Source: Lepas anatifera
Taxonomy: Eukaryota > Arthropoda > Thecostraca > Lepadidae
Direction of reading: 5' to 3'
DNA: 64,000 nt
Assembly (NCBI GenBank): GCA_034440635.1
Contig: JAOTON010001585.1
Span: 1 to 64,000 of the forward strand
The position numbers and the translations under genes were made by a program. A model generated the notes under the pieces. It ran no database searches, was not told the origin of the DNA, and saw only the letters and a program-made list of their open reading frames with translations. Shown here one piece after another: positions 10,893-24,800 of the stretch. Position 1 is the stretch's first letter; each line of letters starts with the position of its first letter.

Positions 10893-13800
10893 GTGAGTTG
10901 GTCGCCTCAGTCGTGCTTGTTTCAAGCCAGTCAATGGATGATCTGATTTCTTATTGCATAGTGTGGTATCGTTGATTTCACACAGTTCTGGTGAATTTTT
11001 TGGGCATTGCTGTGTACAGCTTGGGTGAAGCACTTACAACCTAGCTCCGGACCATGCTTTGCAGCACTGTGTTGCGTCGTCCACAGGTGAGTGGTTCGCC
11101 TCAGTACAGCCGTGGTGGCCAGCATGTAGCACGTGACAGAGAGCTGCACCAGCTGACGGGTGGTGCGTGTGTGCGTGCCGCAGTGTTGCCAGAGCTGCCG
11201 CTGCCGACCCCGCTGGAGCAGACGCTGAACAGCCGCTCGCTGCTGTTTCACCCGCGCGTGGCGGAGGAGGCGCGCCGACTGCTCACCGTTCGCGACAGCA
11301 ACCTGGTGCCGCAGCTGGCGGAGGCCCTCGCCAACACATCTGCCGAGCACATGTCAGCGTCTCTTACAGATCAGTCTGCTTAGAGTGATCTTACGGGGAA
11401 CATGACATCTCCATGGGATTGTAACGGTGCTAACGGAGCGGAAAATTGATCAGTGGCACAGAGGATACTACAAAACCGCTGGTTTCATATTTCGGTTTTT
11501 TTTGGTAACAACAGCGTTTCATGAGCTGACTATTTTAAGCGCACTTGTGCGAAACCCCACCTCCTTGTCGACTTAATTGCTGGCAGTGGCGGCGTGACGA
11601 TGACTGGAACCCTCTGGGCCGATGCGGGGCCGAATTCCGCTCTTAACGCACGCTATTTTCCTGCAAACGGTTGTTTCTGTGCACCAGTGAAATATGGAAC
11701 TGAGAGGTTTTCGTTATGGTCTATCACATGACTATTTCAGTTTAAACCTTATTGTAAAGGTTTGTCTTTAATGTAAAAGTATTGTCTTTAAAGATGGAAA
11801 TAAGCTCTGAGCAGCATTGGGGTAGGAATGTGTGTCGAGTTGTGACAAAAATCAAAGGATGTGTAATTTTTTTTGCTAGCTTAGCGCAAGTGAAGGAAAA
11901 TGTGATGTTAAGCATATCCTCTGTTGTTGGTCAAGTATTAATATTTTTAAGAATCTAGGCTCGCCAACTTTATTGCCTCTAAGGTTAGGGATTTGATCTA
12001 GTGAGTTTCTAAATGAATTGTGCATGCCACATGCCTAGTTTGTTTACGTTGGCTGCATTGTTAATGTGTGACACTGAGTCTGGTGGCGGCAGTGAGCTGA
12101 CAGACCCACCTGCGGCCGGCGAGCCACCGGGCACCGCGGCGGACCCTGAGCTGCTGCGGGCGCTACGTCAGCTCAACAGCCAACTCCTCTCGCACGCGGC
12201 CACAGTCAACCATGCGCCAGCAGCAGCAGCTGCGGCCGGCAGCGGCCCGGCCAGCTGCAGCAGCAGGCCGGCCAGCAGCGGCCCGGCCAGCTGCAGCAGC
12301 AGACCGGCCAGCCTGCCTCCCGTCGCCGTCGCCACCGTCTCCTCGGCGGCCGCCGCCGGTGCCAGCGAGGCGGGCAAGCAGGAGCTCACCGCTCCGGCGC
12401 CAACGCCCCCAGCTCCAGCAACGGTGTAATACCTGAAGTGGTGAAGCGGGAGCCGGCGGCGGTGGTGGTGCCAGCGCCAGCGCCGGCGCCGGCGCCCCCG
12501 TCAACAAACAATGGGAGCGGAGCAGCTGAAAGTGTGACAACAACGCCAGTGGTGGCGGCGAGCCCAGCAGACAATGCGTCCGATAAGGTAGTGAAGGACG
12601 CCGCGCCGCCGCCCGTGCTGGACGGCAACGTGCCCAAACCGGACTGTGTGGTGAAACCTCCAGTGGTAGAGAACTTGGTTAAAGAGGAAGCGTTTGATCG
12701 CGTCGCACGAAGTCCGAGCGGTATTGTTGCTCGAACAGCACGGCCGCAGCCGCCTAAGATCAAGCAGCTCAGCATTCTTCTCAAGAGTAATCCTGAGGTG
12801 GGTACTCTCTGGTGGATTGGACTTTGCTAATGTTGACACATTTACTGCTATAGCGAACACATGCTGGTAGTTGAACTAACTACCTTTGTGAAAATCATCC
12901 TCGTCTTATTCGCTGGTACTCTTCGTTCTGTCATGTGCGCTGTGGCAGGGTTGATACTGGACAGCGTACGAAGCCGTACTTATCGCTCTCCCCGTGCATC
13001 AAGCACCTGGTTGGCAACCTCCCACTGCAGCCTCACTGGTCCTTGAATCGTGATACACGGAGTCCAGTCCGGTGGATGCAGCTTCATTTAACCCGGATAT
13101 ATATGAGCGGTTTCAGTACGCTCTGATTGCGTACCGGCTAGAGGAACGGACTAACCGCCTCGTGTTACCAGAAGCCTGTCTTAGGAACTCCGGGGGTTAC
13201 ATGAGTCGATAAGTTCGTTCCGGTGGCCGGTACGTAAATTGTATCCGAGGTAATTGGTCCCTGAATCTTTCCACGCGGAGTCCGGTCAAGCTCCTGCTCT
13301 GTAAATCGTGAAGAGTACTATACAAATTTCTGGACTTTCCCACGAGTCGTTTTGAATGCAATTCTTCGTCACACATTCTCGTTATGATTGGTCTTTGATG
13401 TTGAGTTCTGTGGTATTTGTTCTAAATGCATAATACTTCGTAAATTGGGCTGGATGCATCATCATTTCATTATTTTTTTACGCTTCGACTGTGGGGGGAG
13501 CGTTTTGGCTATATCGCGATGCGTGCTCCTTTCTGTTTAATGTCGGGGTGGAAGGAAGCTTGGGTTACTTGGGGGACAAAGTTCATTAATATTACTACCG
13601 TGAGGTGTTTAGGTTCTTCTTATTATTCATCACGGGGATGGTTGTGTTGCGTTTTCACCAGCTATCTCCTGGTATTGCGATGGTTTTTGTAACCAACTTT
13701 AACCCAATTTATGTTCCCACCTTAATCGGAAGTGGGCAGTTGTACAGGGTCGTTTGGGTTGGATATCTGAGCTAAGCGTCGGTCGAATAGTCATCGGAGG

Positions 13801-15785
13801 TGCTGGAACAGGTCATTTGTAATACGCGTTGTCTGTAAAGCTAGAGATAGGATTATGTTTTTTTTTTGCAAATATGGGGGAAGATAAGAACTATGTTGAC
13901 ATCAGGCCTGGCCTGTTGACATCAGGACTAGAGGTTCTGTTGGTCCCGGTGCCAGGACGTGATGCTGGGTCTGTGCCGGGTCTGTGCCGGTTGCTCTGTG
14001 CCGGGTCTGTGCCGGGTCTGTGCCGGGACTTCGCCGGGACCACAGAAAAGTCGATGGTGCGAGTTCGTACATTACAGTTCTTGACTGCATTGGCTACAAT
14101 ATAAACTTTATTGTATTTTATGACGCAGAGTAGAACTTTCAAAATGGGTTGAATGGCATTGGAAAATACGCAAATTTTGATAGAATCGTGAGGAATCAAT
14201 GTTAAAAATGTATGTGGACTCTTTCGTTCTCTAATATTGCGTGTCGATGAAATTTCTACATTTTACTCCCAGATTTGTCGCCGGTGTCGTCATCTCTTTA
14301 CATTTAATATCAATCTAATCTTGTTTTCATGCGTCAAACATGCATCTTTGCATGTCGGGAACAGTCCGGGGATAAGCCTCTGCCTTTTCGGGATCATGTT
14401 GAGCGTTTTGGATTCGGCATCAGATATTGGAAAAGGCAGAGCGTCTAATCAGTACCTAGAGGTCAGATCTAGTGCCAACAGCAACTTTTATGCGTATTCC
14501 AAATACAGCAAGACATTTTTATCTTGGAAAACAGGTTTGGGAAAAATTTATCAATGCTTGAAGCTGGCGGGGCTATTTCCTAGGCACGTGGTGGTAAGTG
14601 GTGCGAAAGATTGCGTTTGCAAACCTACGACGCGAACTGTGCACACACAAGTATAGAAATGAGTAATCATTTTTAGGTAAGAATATGCGTTCAGAGATGT
14701 TCCTTAGAAAGAACGGCTTAATGAAACGCGTCGCGAACACGTGCTCAGACTTGTTTGATTTAGGGTTGCTGTGCGCGGCGTTATTCTCCGGCATGACTCC
14801 AGGCCTGTAGCTCGGCATCGGATTCCGGGTGCTTTTGCCAGACCGACCTTAGCCTATCGTGTTCAAATTGGACTGAGAGGATTAACTGGACTTCGCTGCA
14901 TGTTTCTGGCCCAATTCCGTGGGTCGCAGCACGGTATGTCAGGGCGTGGGCACCAAAGTATTGCCCCAGATATGAATGTTGAAACTTCTTCCCAGGCGTG
15001 CTAAATCACCTATTTGGACTACTGGACAGGCGTTGATTGTCGCTGGGACTATTTCTTACTCCCGATGACTTATGTGCTGGCATTCTGAGTTATTTGTGCT
15101 CATTCTTATTTCATGTCTTTTCATGTCAGTAGATCCAGTTCTGAAGTGCCATTCTGTACCGGCTTCTTGACGGGAGCGCGCCCGCTGTTTCTCATTCTTT
15201 TCTTTCTACTCAGGATGAGGCGCTGATGCAGAAGTGTCTGGAGGATATGCGGAAGGCGAAGGAAGCTTCCTCGGGTGACTCTAGGGCATCGCGACGCTCC
15301 TTCAAGGTGCAGGAATCAAGTAGCGACGAAGAGGATGATGGTAGGCCCAGAAAATTCTTCAAGGCGAAGGAAAAGGAACGCGACGCCGCCAAAAAGAAAG
15401 GTATGTGAAAGGCGAAGCGCCTTCGCGGTTAGGGGTGAAGGGAGTCATGTGATCAGAATTTTGAAAGGGAAGGTTGGAGATTGTTCCTTTATGTGGTTTC
15501 TGAGCTAATCAAGTGATAGTGGTTACACTTTTGGATGTATCCCAGAATTGGTAACAAGCTATAATATTGCTATCAAGCGCAGTTTTCCTTCATTGCGTTC
15601 TTTGGAAGGTCGTTGCAGCCTCGAGTAATATTTGTTTTTGTGTCATCTAAAACTAGCCATGCCTGGTTCCTCCTCCACCATATCACTTATCGAGGTATGT
15701 GTGTTGTAAACCATAGGTAACGAATTATACCGTCAACATTTTCATTAGATTGAGGGGCTGGAGGCTGAGCATATGATATATATTT

Positions 15786-15830
<45 letters not shown>

Positions 15831-18800
15831 ACGAGCGTCTTGGATGATGTTCTCTTTAGAATAATGACATATAACAATCAGCTGTCGAAAGAGATAGCCA
15901 CAACTTTAAGGGCGGGCAAAGGTGTCCGCCCAGAACGCGTTATAGAAAAATCCTTCAGTAAGAAGAGATAGCCATGTATGGTACATACATGCAAAAGATC
16001 TTGTAAGTATCGGGTTTTCCGTTGCATAATACCAGACTGCTAGCTAGAACACGTATTTAGAGTTCCAAGATTTTTCACGCGATGCTGGTCAAAAGCAATG
16101 CAGTTGGCCTCATTTTCCATGTCATTGTGTGTGTAATATTGGACAAAGCGGAGAAATCGTAGAAATTCATTGCTAACTCCCTCACGTTTTTGTTTTGAAC
16201 AATGTCTGGATTTACGAGAAAAGTTTTGTCATTCATTATAATTTCCGCCCAATCGTGGCACTGCTGTTACGACGTTGGTGGAAAGTTATACGTTCATCAC
16301 TTGAAGTATAGTAAGATTTTCATTAATACAAGTGTGAAAAATTGGCGTTTCCGTTGGATTACCACTTCGTAACTTACGAGGCTTGGCAAGTGTCGCAAAC
16401 TTCGCAAATTTGGCTATTCACATCCAGAGTATACACCATTTTCATTGCACGTGGAAAGTATACTTTTCGAGTAGTCGCCGGAGAAAATTTTCTTCAGTCG
16501 AAACCAATAGCGTGACTCGCGTTACCGATACGAGCGATTACCTTTAACATTAACGGTAGTATTAAAACTGGAAAATTTCTAGTTCTTCCGATGTCAATGA
16601 ACTCGAATACTCTATAAAACTTTTAAAAGGCGCTGGAGTGTTGCTGTAGTTGCATCTGTAGCTTTTGTGAACGCCTTGCCACAATGTCGTGTGCGCGGGG
16701 CTATGAATCCGCTGTGTGCTCTGGGACAGAGAGGGAGGAGAGGAAGCGGAAGCGACAGCAGGATGGCAACACCTCGGTCCAGGAAGAAGACGCCGAGAGT
16801 GCGGCCAAACGCATCAAACGGGAAGGAGGTGGGTTTTTTGCTCGATGTGCTAACTGATCGTTGGCTGTGGATCTATTGCTGCGCTTAAAATCTGAGATGC
16901 GTAACTTATGGTTATTCATAATTTTCCGGCATCAAATTATCGGCGTGCTACTGGATAAACTGTTGGCGTGTTTGATGGCGTCAGCAGGGTGATTGTTTCT
17001 TTACTCTCGGAATCATCTGGATTACCTTTAACGTAAATAAAACACTTACGATTCATCTAACGGGCAGCGCGGTGTACGTTTCCGCAGAGTTGGTGGAGCG
17101 TATCAAGAACTCGCGTCGGTTTGAGCGCCGGTTAGTGCCTACGCTGGAGAAGCTGAGCGCCGAGGAGCTGATGGAGACCAACACCTACCAGCGCTTCAAC
17201 CAGAGCCTGGAGTTGATACTGGACGGTGCCGAGGACCTGGATCTACAGGCGGAGGCGGCAGGTATGGACGCTGCAGCTGCCGGGAGCACAGGAGGCGCCG
17301 GGGGCGGATTCAAAGGGGTTTGTGCTCGTTTTAACCACCGGGTTTGCGTAGAGGTTCCCGTTGTGCCATTGAGCTGCGCGCCAGGGATGCCACGGCACAG
17401 TCCTCCCAAAGCTACAGAGGGTGGGGGTAGATTGTGATAAACCGGCGCAGTCGCTGCCAAGTCAGAAATGGGCACTTCAGCAAAGCATGCCCTGGCATGT
17501 CTGGGCCATCCCGGTACGCTGCGCAGCCTGCGGCCGGGCACGCCAGACTGGGTTTTGTTGTGGTGTGGGCAGGACTGCGGTGGGACACGGCTGGTCTGGT
17601 GCAGCTGCTTTTGACACCTCCCGGTCCCGGGGCTGCTGCGGCGGCGTGGCGGCTCACGCCCGTCTCACCGCCGCTGTCAAACGGTCCAAGGCGTCTTTGA
17701 GGTCCCTGCCCGCATAGGTCGACCTGAAGCGCTGCAAAGGACCCCCGGCGATCGCTCTGGGTGTCCCTTCGAGCCCCGCGATCCAAAATTCCCCTTCCCC
17801 GTGAAAAGGGTTTTGATTTGTCCCTACAGCGTGCCGTCGGCGGTAGAGGGCAAACGTAGCCAATTTCACACACATGCATTTAGTCCTCCTGCGGCTTGTC
17901 GCAAAGAGTACGGTAGAAATATGTTTTACAGTTTACAACGAAGGTAGAGTGCCGTGCATAAATATGAGTTCATCTTATGTGACAGAAGAAATACTTGCGC
18001 CTGCGCAGGGAAGCGTGCCCTTTTTGGTTAACATCCTGTCGCATATAATTAGTATCCATACATAAATGCAATTGCGTGTGAAATATCGTATGCAGTGCGG
18101 GCGATATTGGTACGAGACCCAGCTTGCATATTGAACTCCATTTAGGGTGTTGTTTGTGGGCCAAGTGACTGATGGGTTAGATGACCTATCTCGGTATTAG
18201 GCATTAGTTTAGGAGGGCCAGTGTTGCTGAAAGAAATGGGAACAATCTCACCCACTTCTTGTGGTCAAAGGTCAAATTTCACCCACTGGACTGCTACTTC
18301 TTGCAAGACATAACACTACGTGTGAAATATTTACAGTCACGTTATCGCCAAGGGTGCAGAAACATGCCAGTGGTCTGGAAGGCTGTTAGCGTGTTGCTGT
18401 ATTTGGTTAAATTCCTGCCGTCTACCGGACAGAAATGCAAACTGAGGAATCAATAAAAGAATTGCTTTCAGTTCCAAACGAGAAATTATTGGCTGACTTG
18501 AGTAGTGAAGTTGTATTCTTGTGACATATGAAGTGTAACCGTTCGAGCGAAAAGCAAATAAAATGTAAAATTATTTCAGCGAAAAATCCTAAAACTAACT
18601 ATTTTAAGCCCATAACTCACTTTTACAACTACCGTTGTAACCATATGATCCAACAGTGATACGTTTTGGAACGGATCTGATCGTCTAAAAAAGATGTCGA
18701 AGTAATGACGTCAATTGAATCCTCTTTAAGAAAATGCAAACTTATCATCTGTGGTATTTTCACCCTCTTTAAGTTCAGCTAGAAAAGTGCACCGACCTTC

Positions 18801-21800
18801 AATAGCGCCGTGGCGTTCATGGCAGCCAGATGTCTGCAGCTTCACTAGCTCCGATCGCGTTAACACGGGCGCCTCGCTCCGCAGACGAGGACGCCGACGT
18901 GCCGCAGGAGGCGCTCATCCAGAAGTACCGGCTGCAGGAGCTGGTGAGCGAGGCGGCCAAGCTGAAGTCGCTGGGCGCCATGGAGTCGGTGCCGGCTGAA
19001 CGGCTGGTGCGGGCGCTCGGCATTCTGGAGATGAACGTGAGGGACGGCGCGCAGATCACACCGCTGGGCGAGGCCGATGATGGAGAGGAGGAGAGCCGGC
19101 TGTGGATGGAGATCGCCATGGAGCGCGTGGCGCGCGGCGCGGACGCCTCGCTGGTCATCATGTACATCCTCACGTCGCCCGGCATGCCGAAGAGGGTGTA
19201 CCTGGAGGACTGCATCGAGCGGGTGGTGAAGTTCATGAAGTTTCAGCTGCAGAATACGGTGTATCCGGCGTTCGATCCTGTCTACCGAGTGCCGTCGAAG
19301 AAGTCCTGTAAGTGGGAGTAGCGACCTCGCGGTGGCTTATGGCATGGAGACTGTGGGAGCCCCACGTGTTGAATTAATGGTGGTTTCATTGCCACTGCTG
19401 TGTTTTAATTGAACTGGTTTATCGGTCGTGTATTTCTGGGGAGCACAGCTTTCAGTCAGCAATGATGATGACTTCCTTAAGTAAAGTCGTTAAGTGTGTC
19501 TGACACCAGAAGGCTAAAAGCTTGCAGCGATCATCAATTGATTACACCTCCTGTGCTGCTCTGTCACTGTCCTGGTATGTGAGCCAAGTGTCGGTTCCAT
19601 GACCAGCAGAAGTTCAGGCCGGCCGCTGCGGCGTCGTCGGTACTAACCGCCGCCGCCCTGTGTTGCAGCGGAGCGGGGCGGCGGCAGCAGCGCCAAGAAG
19701 AAGCGCGCGCACGCCAAGGACGTGAGGGACCGCAGCCTGCTGTCGCTGTACAACAAGCTGCGCGAGCTGGTGGCGCTGGCGGCGGAGCTGCTGCATATCC
19801 AGGTGCTCACCGACACCACCGTGCTGCAGGTCTCCACGCTGGGCGTGGCGCCCTTCTTCGTGGAGAACATCAGCGAGCTGCAGTTGTCGGCGCTCAAGCT
19901 GGTCACCACGGTGAGTGCGGTGGTGGCGTTTGTCGAATGTGCTGTTGCGGGATATGGCGTTCTGGTAGGGGAAGTGTACCGGTCTGGCTGGGTTTACTAT
20001 ACGAGCAAATCTGGATTCTGCGATCAGTAGTGATCGCATGAAAGTGGCTGGTGTATTTACACATTAACACCACACAGTGCGTCGGATCAGTATGAGGTGC
20101 ATATAAATGACACCCATATTTAAGTAGTGAAATATGGTGCGACATATTCAGTCAGACTTGGGTTTTGGAAGCCGTGCGACCCGCTGTGGGAAATCGTGTG
20201 CTAGCCGTATTACCGGTTTCCCGGCTTATCCTGCGTAGGGTTAATACTATGTTTGCACCAAGTCATCGTCCCCGGAGTCTGCACACCTCAGTGCGCGGCG
20301 CCGGATACGCGTGCGGACGCTGTAAAGGTTTATTTATGCGCGGTACCGGTCACGCAGGTTTGCGTGCCGCTGGGGCTCTCAAATGTTCGGTCGAGTGGTT
20401 TTCAAATCCGGTACTGCCAGCGACTGGCTCAGCGACCAGCGGAACGTGGCCCTACCGGCTCGTTTTGAATGGGGGAGGATTAATGATAAACAGGTTCCCC
20501 TTAAGTCGAGGGAATATTTGAAGCTGGAAGCATGGTGGCGCTCATTTGGGAATCGTAAAGGTACAAGATATTAGCTTGTAATGGGGAAAGTGCCTTTGCA
20601 TATTGAGTCAACGTGTTCTGTTTGTTTTTCCTTGTTTCTTGCGTACACAAAGGCACGCGCGACCACTTGTCGGCCCAATGTTCAGAGCTATGAAACTAAA
20701 CCCGCCCATTGGCAACGAAATTCAGGATGATTGCGGAGATAGCCATTAATGATGTTGCAGGGAACATTGTCATTACTCCTTTTTCTCTCTGGGTCTGACG
20801 TTGTCAGTGATTATTGTCGTTGTATTAGTAACACATTAGTATTTTTTACCCCCTCTCATGCGTAACTTTTGACGCCCGTGTGAATAGTTTGATTCTGCAG
20901 GGTCTGACTCCCCCTGGTCGTGCAGATATTCTCCAAGTACCAAAAGCACCGTCGACTGCTGCTGGACGACATCCTGGCCTCGATAGCGCGGCTGCCCAGC
21001 AGCAAGCGCTCGCTGCGCACGTACAAGCTGACCAGCGCCGGGCCCGGCGAGCCGGACGTCTACATCCAGATGTTGACGGCGCTGGTGCTGCAGCTGATCC
21101 AGTGCGTGGTGGTGCTGCCCTCCTACCTGGCCAAGACCCGCAGCCTGCCGGCAGAAGGCGCCGGCGATGAGGAGGCCGAGGTGGAGGTGAGCAGATGCCT
21201 GAGGTCCGCCAATGGCCTGAGATGCAAAAGTTGACGTGGATATTTTTGTTTTGTAGTTTTGAAATTAGAAAGTCTTTATGTTGGTTTGGATTCACCTGGA
21301 AAAATAAACTAGTCTGTGCTCACTTTTAGTTGTTGTTTGATGATCCTACGAACGAGAAAAATGTAAACAGGTAAAAAATAGTTGCTGAATAACGAAAGTT
21401 GTGATATTTAATTTGTCTTTGGCTTGTGAAACAAGATTCAATCTCATATAAGATAAATTTGCTCTTTCCTAAAAATTAGTTGTCTCAGGGAATCTGACTT
21501 TTGTGCCTGATGTGACATAATGGTAAGGTAAAAAGAAGTTTTCTGGGTATACCATAATTTAAACACATGCAAGTGGACCAGATTTCTAATTATGCCAATG
21601 GAAGATCTCATGTGACCTCAAAGCCGAAAATTATTCATTCCCAAATGTCCACATTTTACTGATGTTGATGTACTTTTCTAATGCTCCAGAAACCACGCAA
21701 TTTAGTCTGTTTTCTCACGTGTTTAGTTGGTTTCGTTTATATTTGCAATTTTTTTCTTCACCTATGCTGTTATTGAAAAGGCTGGAATGTGCGGACAGTC

Positions 21801-24800
21801 GTTGATCCAATATTACCTAGGCCTACTTCAGGCATTAGGAGATACATCATTTGACAGTCGTGACGATAATTTTGTCTCGAGGGTACCTACCGCGAGCTTT
21901 GTCCATCGTTATCTTTCTTTTGTGACGAGGCTATGCTGCTCCTGAATGTCGAAAGAAGTGAGGTCATAACTAGCATAACAGTTGTGTTTGTAGAGTTTAG
22001 GTTTTTCTGCGCTTAGAGTCGGGTGGATTTCAGAAATAGAAGAATACCAAGTTTTGTACGCACTCGTAGGTCAAGAATGGTCAAGAACATCTCAGGAGAA
22101 GTGTAGAAGGTCTTCATATTTCTATGACAGCACTATCTGACGTCCAACGAAAGAAAGGAGTATGTCACATTCGGAGTATTCTACAGGAGAGCGCTTTTTC
22201 CGTTTTGTTTAACATTAGCAGAGCCCGGGAACGGAATTGACAAAAATGATATAACTAAGAAAATCAAGGGAACTTTTTCATATCATTTGATAAGTAGATG
22301 CAGCTTGTCTTTTTGCATCAAATGATACTAAAATCTCAAAGTTGAAAATTGTGACTTACGCTTTTCTTCCGTGGGACGGCAGTAATGGTGTAATGTTCAA
22401 TGTCCTGTTGTTTTTTTTTAGGGCGGGGGTAGGGGGTATAGGCCGCGTTTCCGAGGCCTTGATTCCGTGATGTATATTGTACAAACGTGTCGTGTTACCG
22501 CCAGGTGGACCGGGACGTGCTGATCACGGACCGGTACGACACGGCCATGCGGACGGCGCACAGCTTCCTCTCGGTCTTCCTGCAGAAGTGCGGCTCCAAG
22601 AACGAGGAGATCGACTACCGGCCGCTGTTCGAGAACTTCATCCAGGACCTGCTGGCCACCGTCAACAAGCCGGAGTGGCCGGCCGCTGAGTGCCTGCTCA
22701 GTCTGCTCGGCAAACTGCTGGTGAGGGTCCACACTGCTGCGGCACGGGGCTGGTTACTGAACTGCTGCTCAGTGGCCTGTAGGGAACCCACTAACCTGGG
22801 TTCTGCTTGTAAAAGTGAATATCCCAGACATGTGTTGGGCCGAAATTGTCTGTTCTTTTGTTAGATGAGAATTGGTTGCGGCCCAAACGCAGCCCCGCCA
22901 CCGCGGATAGTGTAGCTCAGCCTTAATTCGTCCGACTCATTAAACTAAGGTCGTGCTCGAGCTCCTCCTTAGACCTGTTCTAACCTGCTCAAAGCTCCTC
23001 CAACCTCCTCTCGCCCGTTCCAGCGCCTCCTTAAACTTCCTCAAAGCTCTTCTAAGCTCATCTCAAATCTGCTCCAACCTCCTCTCAAACGAAAGGTGGT
23101 TTTTCGGAGCAGGTTAGAGGAGGCTCAATTGTGGCCCACGAATTTCAATTAATAAATTAAAACAAATCGTTTTACGGAGGAAACGACGTGTGTGGGCAGT
23201 TAAAGGTTTTGATTTCGTTGTTTTTCTGTACGCCACTTTCAATAAAATACATTAAGCGAGCATCAGAGGCCTTAAGCAAATCTCGCTAGTTTCTCAGCTT
23301 CGCCACGCCCGCCATATTGGCACTGATCAGGCGCAATCAGCTGATATCTCCTCCCAAATCGTTCCAGCGGACATGGGTTTTGCACCTGCTCCGACTTACT
23401 CTAAACTACTCTCATCTTTTTTTGTAAGGAGGCCCTGGAACAAACCCTAAAAGTGTCGAGTTCGAATCCGAGGCTGGCTGGGTGCGTGTTGGGCTTCCAC
23501 GATTATCAGTGTCGCGGTGGCGGTCGCCGACCGCCAGTGGCAGCATAGTGGCGATAAAAAACGGCCTTGAATTCTCCCAGCGCTGCCAGTAGCTGGCTAA
23601 GTGCCCCAGTGTCGGGTAAAAACCGAAGGGCTTGGAAAGCAAAAAAAAAAGAAAACGCCGCCGGCGGTGAAGTATCCGAATGCCTGGTGTGTTAGTGGAG
23701 GCGTTGACCGCTAACCGTACGTCCAGATTCACTTCAACTTTCTGTGCTTGAAGTACATAAGAAATACAGGTTCTTGCGCTTCGGAGATAGAGCGTTCTGT
23801 TCCGGTACTGGTTTTAAGAAGCCGCGATGGTGTCTCTCACGCTCAGCTCTCTTTCACTGCCTCGTCATTGATGACGACGCTCTCTTCCTCTGCCTCACCG
23901 CCGCGTTCGTTCGCCAGGTGACCAACTTCAGCAACAAGAGCAGGGAGATGGCGCTGCGTGTGTCGTCGCTGGACTACCTGGGCGTGGTGGCAGCCCGGCT
24001 GCGACGCGACGCCGTCACCTCCACCGCGCGGCCCGAGCTCATCGAGGAGATCATCGCCGAGGTGAAACGGGAGGAGCGCGCCGCCGGACTGGTGTCCACG
24101 CCAGAGCAGGAGGACGACAAGAAGGAGGAGAAGAAGGACGGCAAGGACAAGAAAAAGAAGAAAAAGGTAGGTGGTAGTCTTGAGAATTGGATGATATATA
24201 CGAGATATTTACGCAGATGGTTACGGAGTGACATGGTAGGCTTTATTAAGTGGCGTGGATACTTGGTCCTGAAACTTCTACATTTGCATCGAAAGGAAGT
24301 GGCTAACACTGCAGCATCATAAATTGTTGCAGCTATCTCGGCTCATTCCGCCATCACCATAAACAGTTAGATAGGTTAATTCTTTCAGGTTCAACAAGGT
24401 AGGTGTGAGTGCAGCGAGCTTTCTCTCGAAGGCGTCATCGTCAGTCAGAAGGCTCTGTATTAACTACTGCTCTGACGATCTATGCAGGAATCCCTGCTCT
24501 AACGTCTATGCTGATCCGCAGAAACACGACACCTCGGGGGGAGGCAGCTGTACAGGAGGCCTCCGACCCGGAGGAGGCGCGCACTCGGTTTCTACAGCGT
24601 ATCATGTTGGACTACCTGGCCGTCTCTGCCGAGCGGGACCCGGCGCTGCTGCACTGTCGACACTTCTACCTGGCACAGTGGTACAAGGAGGCACCGCAGG
24701 AGATCCTCCGCACCAAACAGGGGCCCGCCGCCGGCACCTCGCCAGCCAAGGCGCGCCACAAGAAAAAGCGGAAGAGGAAGGGCTCCGGGTCGTCGGACGA

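Noticed and set aside
12163..12860. Minus-strand frames of 120-130 codons opposite Nipped-B exon 3
   Set aside because: They are antisense shadows of a GC-rich Ala/Pro exon.
17421..17879. GC-rich open frames in intron 6 as possible extra Nipped-B exons
   Set aside because: Exon 6 (ending LDLQAEAAG) joins exon 7 (starting DEDADVPQEAL) without a gap relative to human NIPBL, so an extra exon is not needed.
23455..23735. A tRNA gene or complete SINE near the GTTCGAATCC box
   Set aside because: No cloverleaf could be drawn, and the A-box-like string is on the opposite strand at the other end. Kept only as a SINE-like note.
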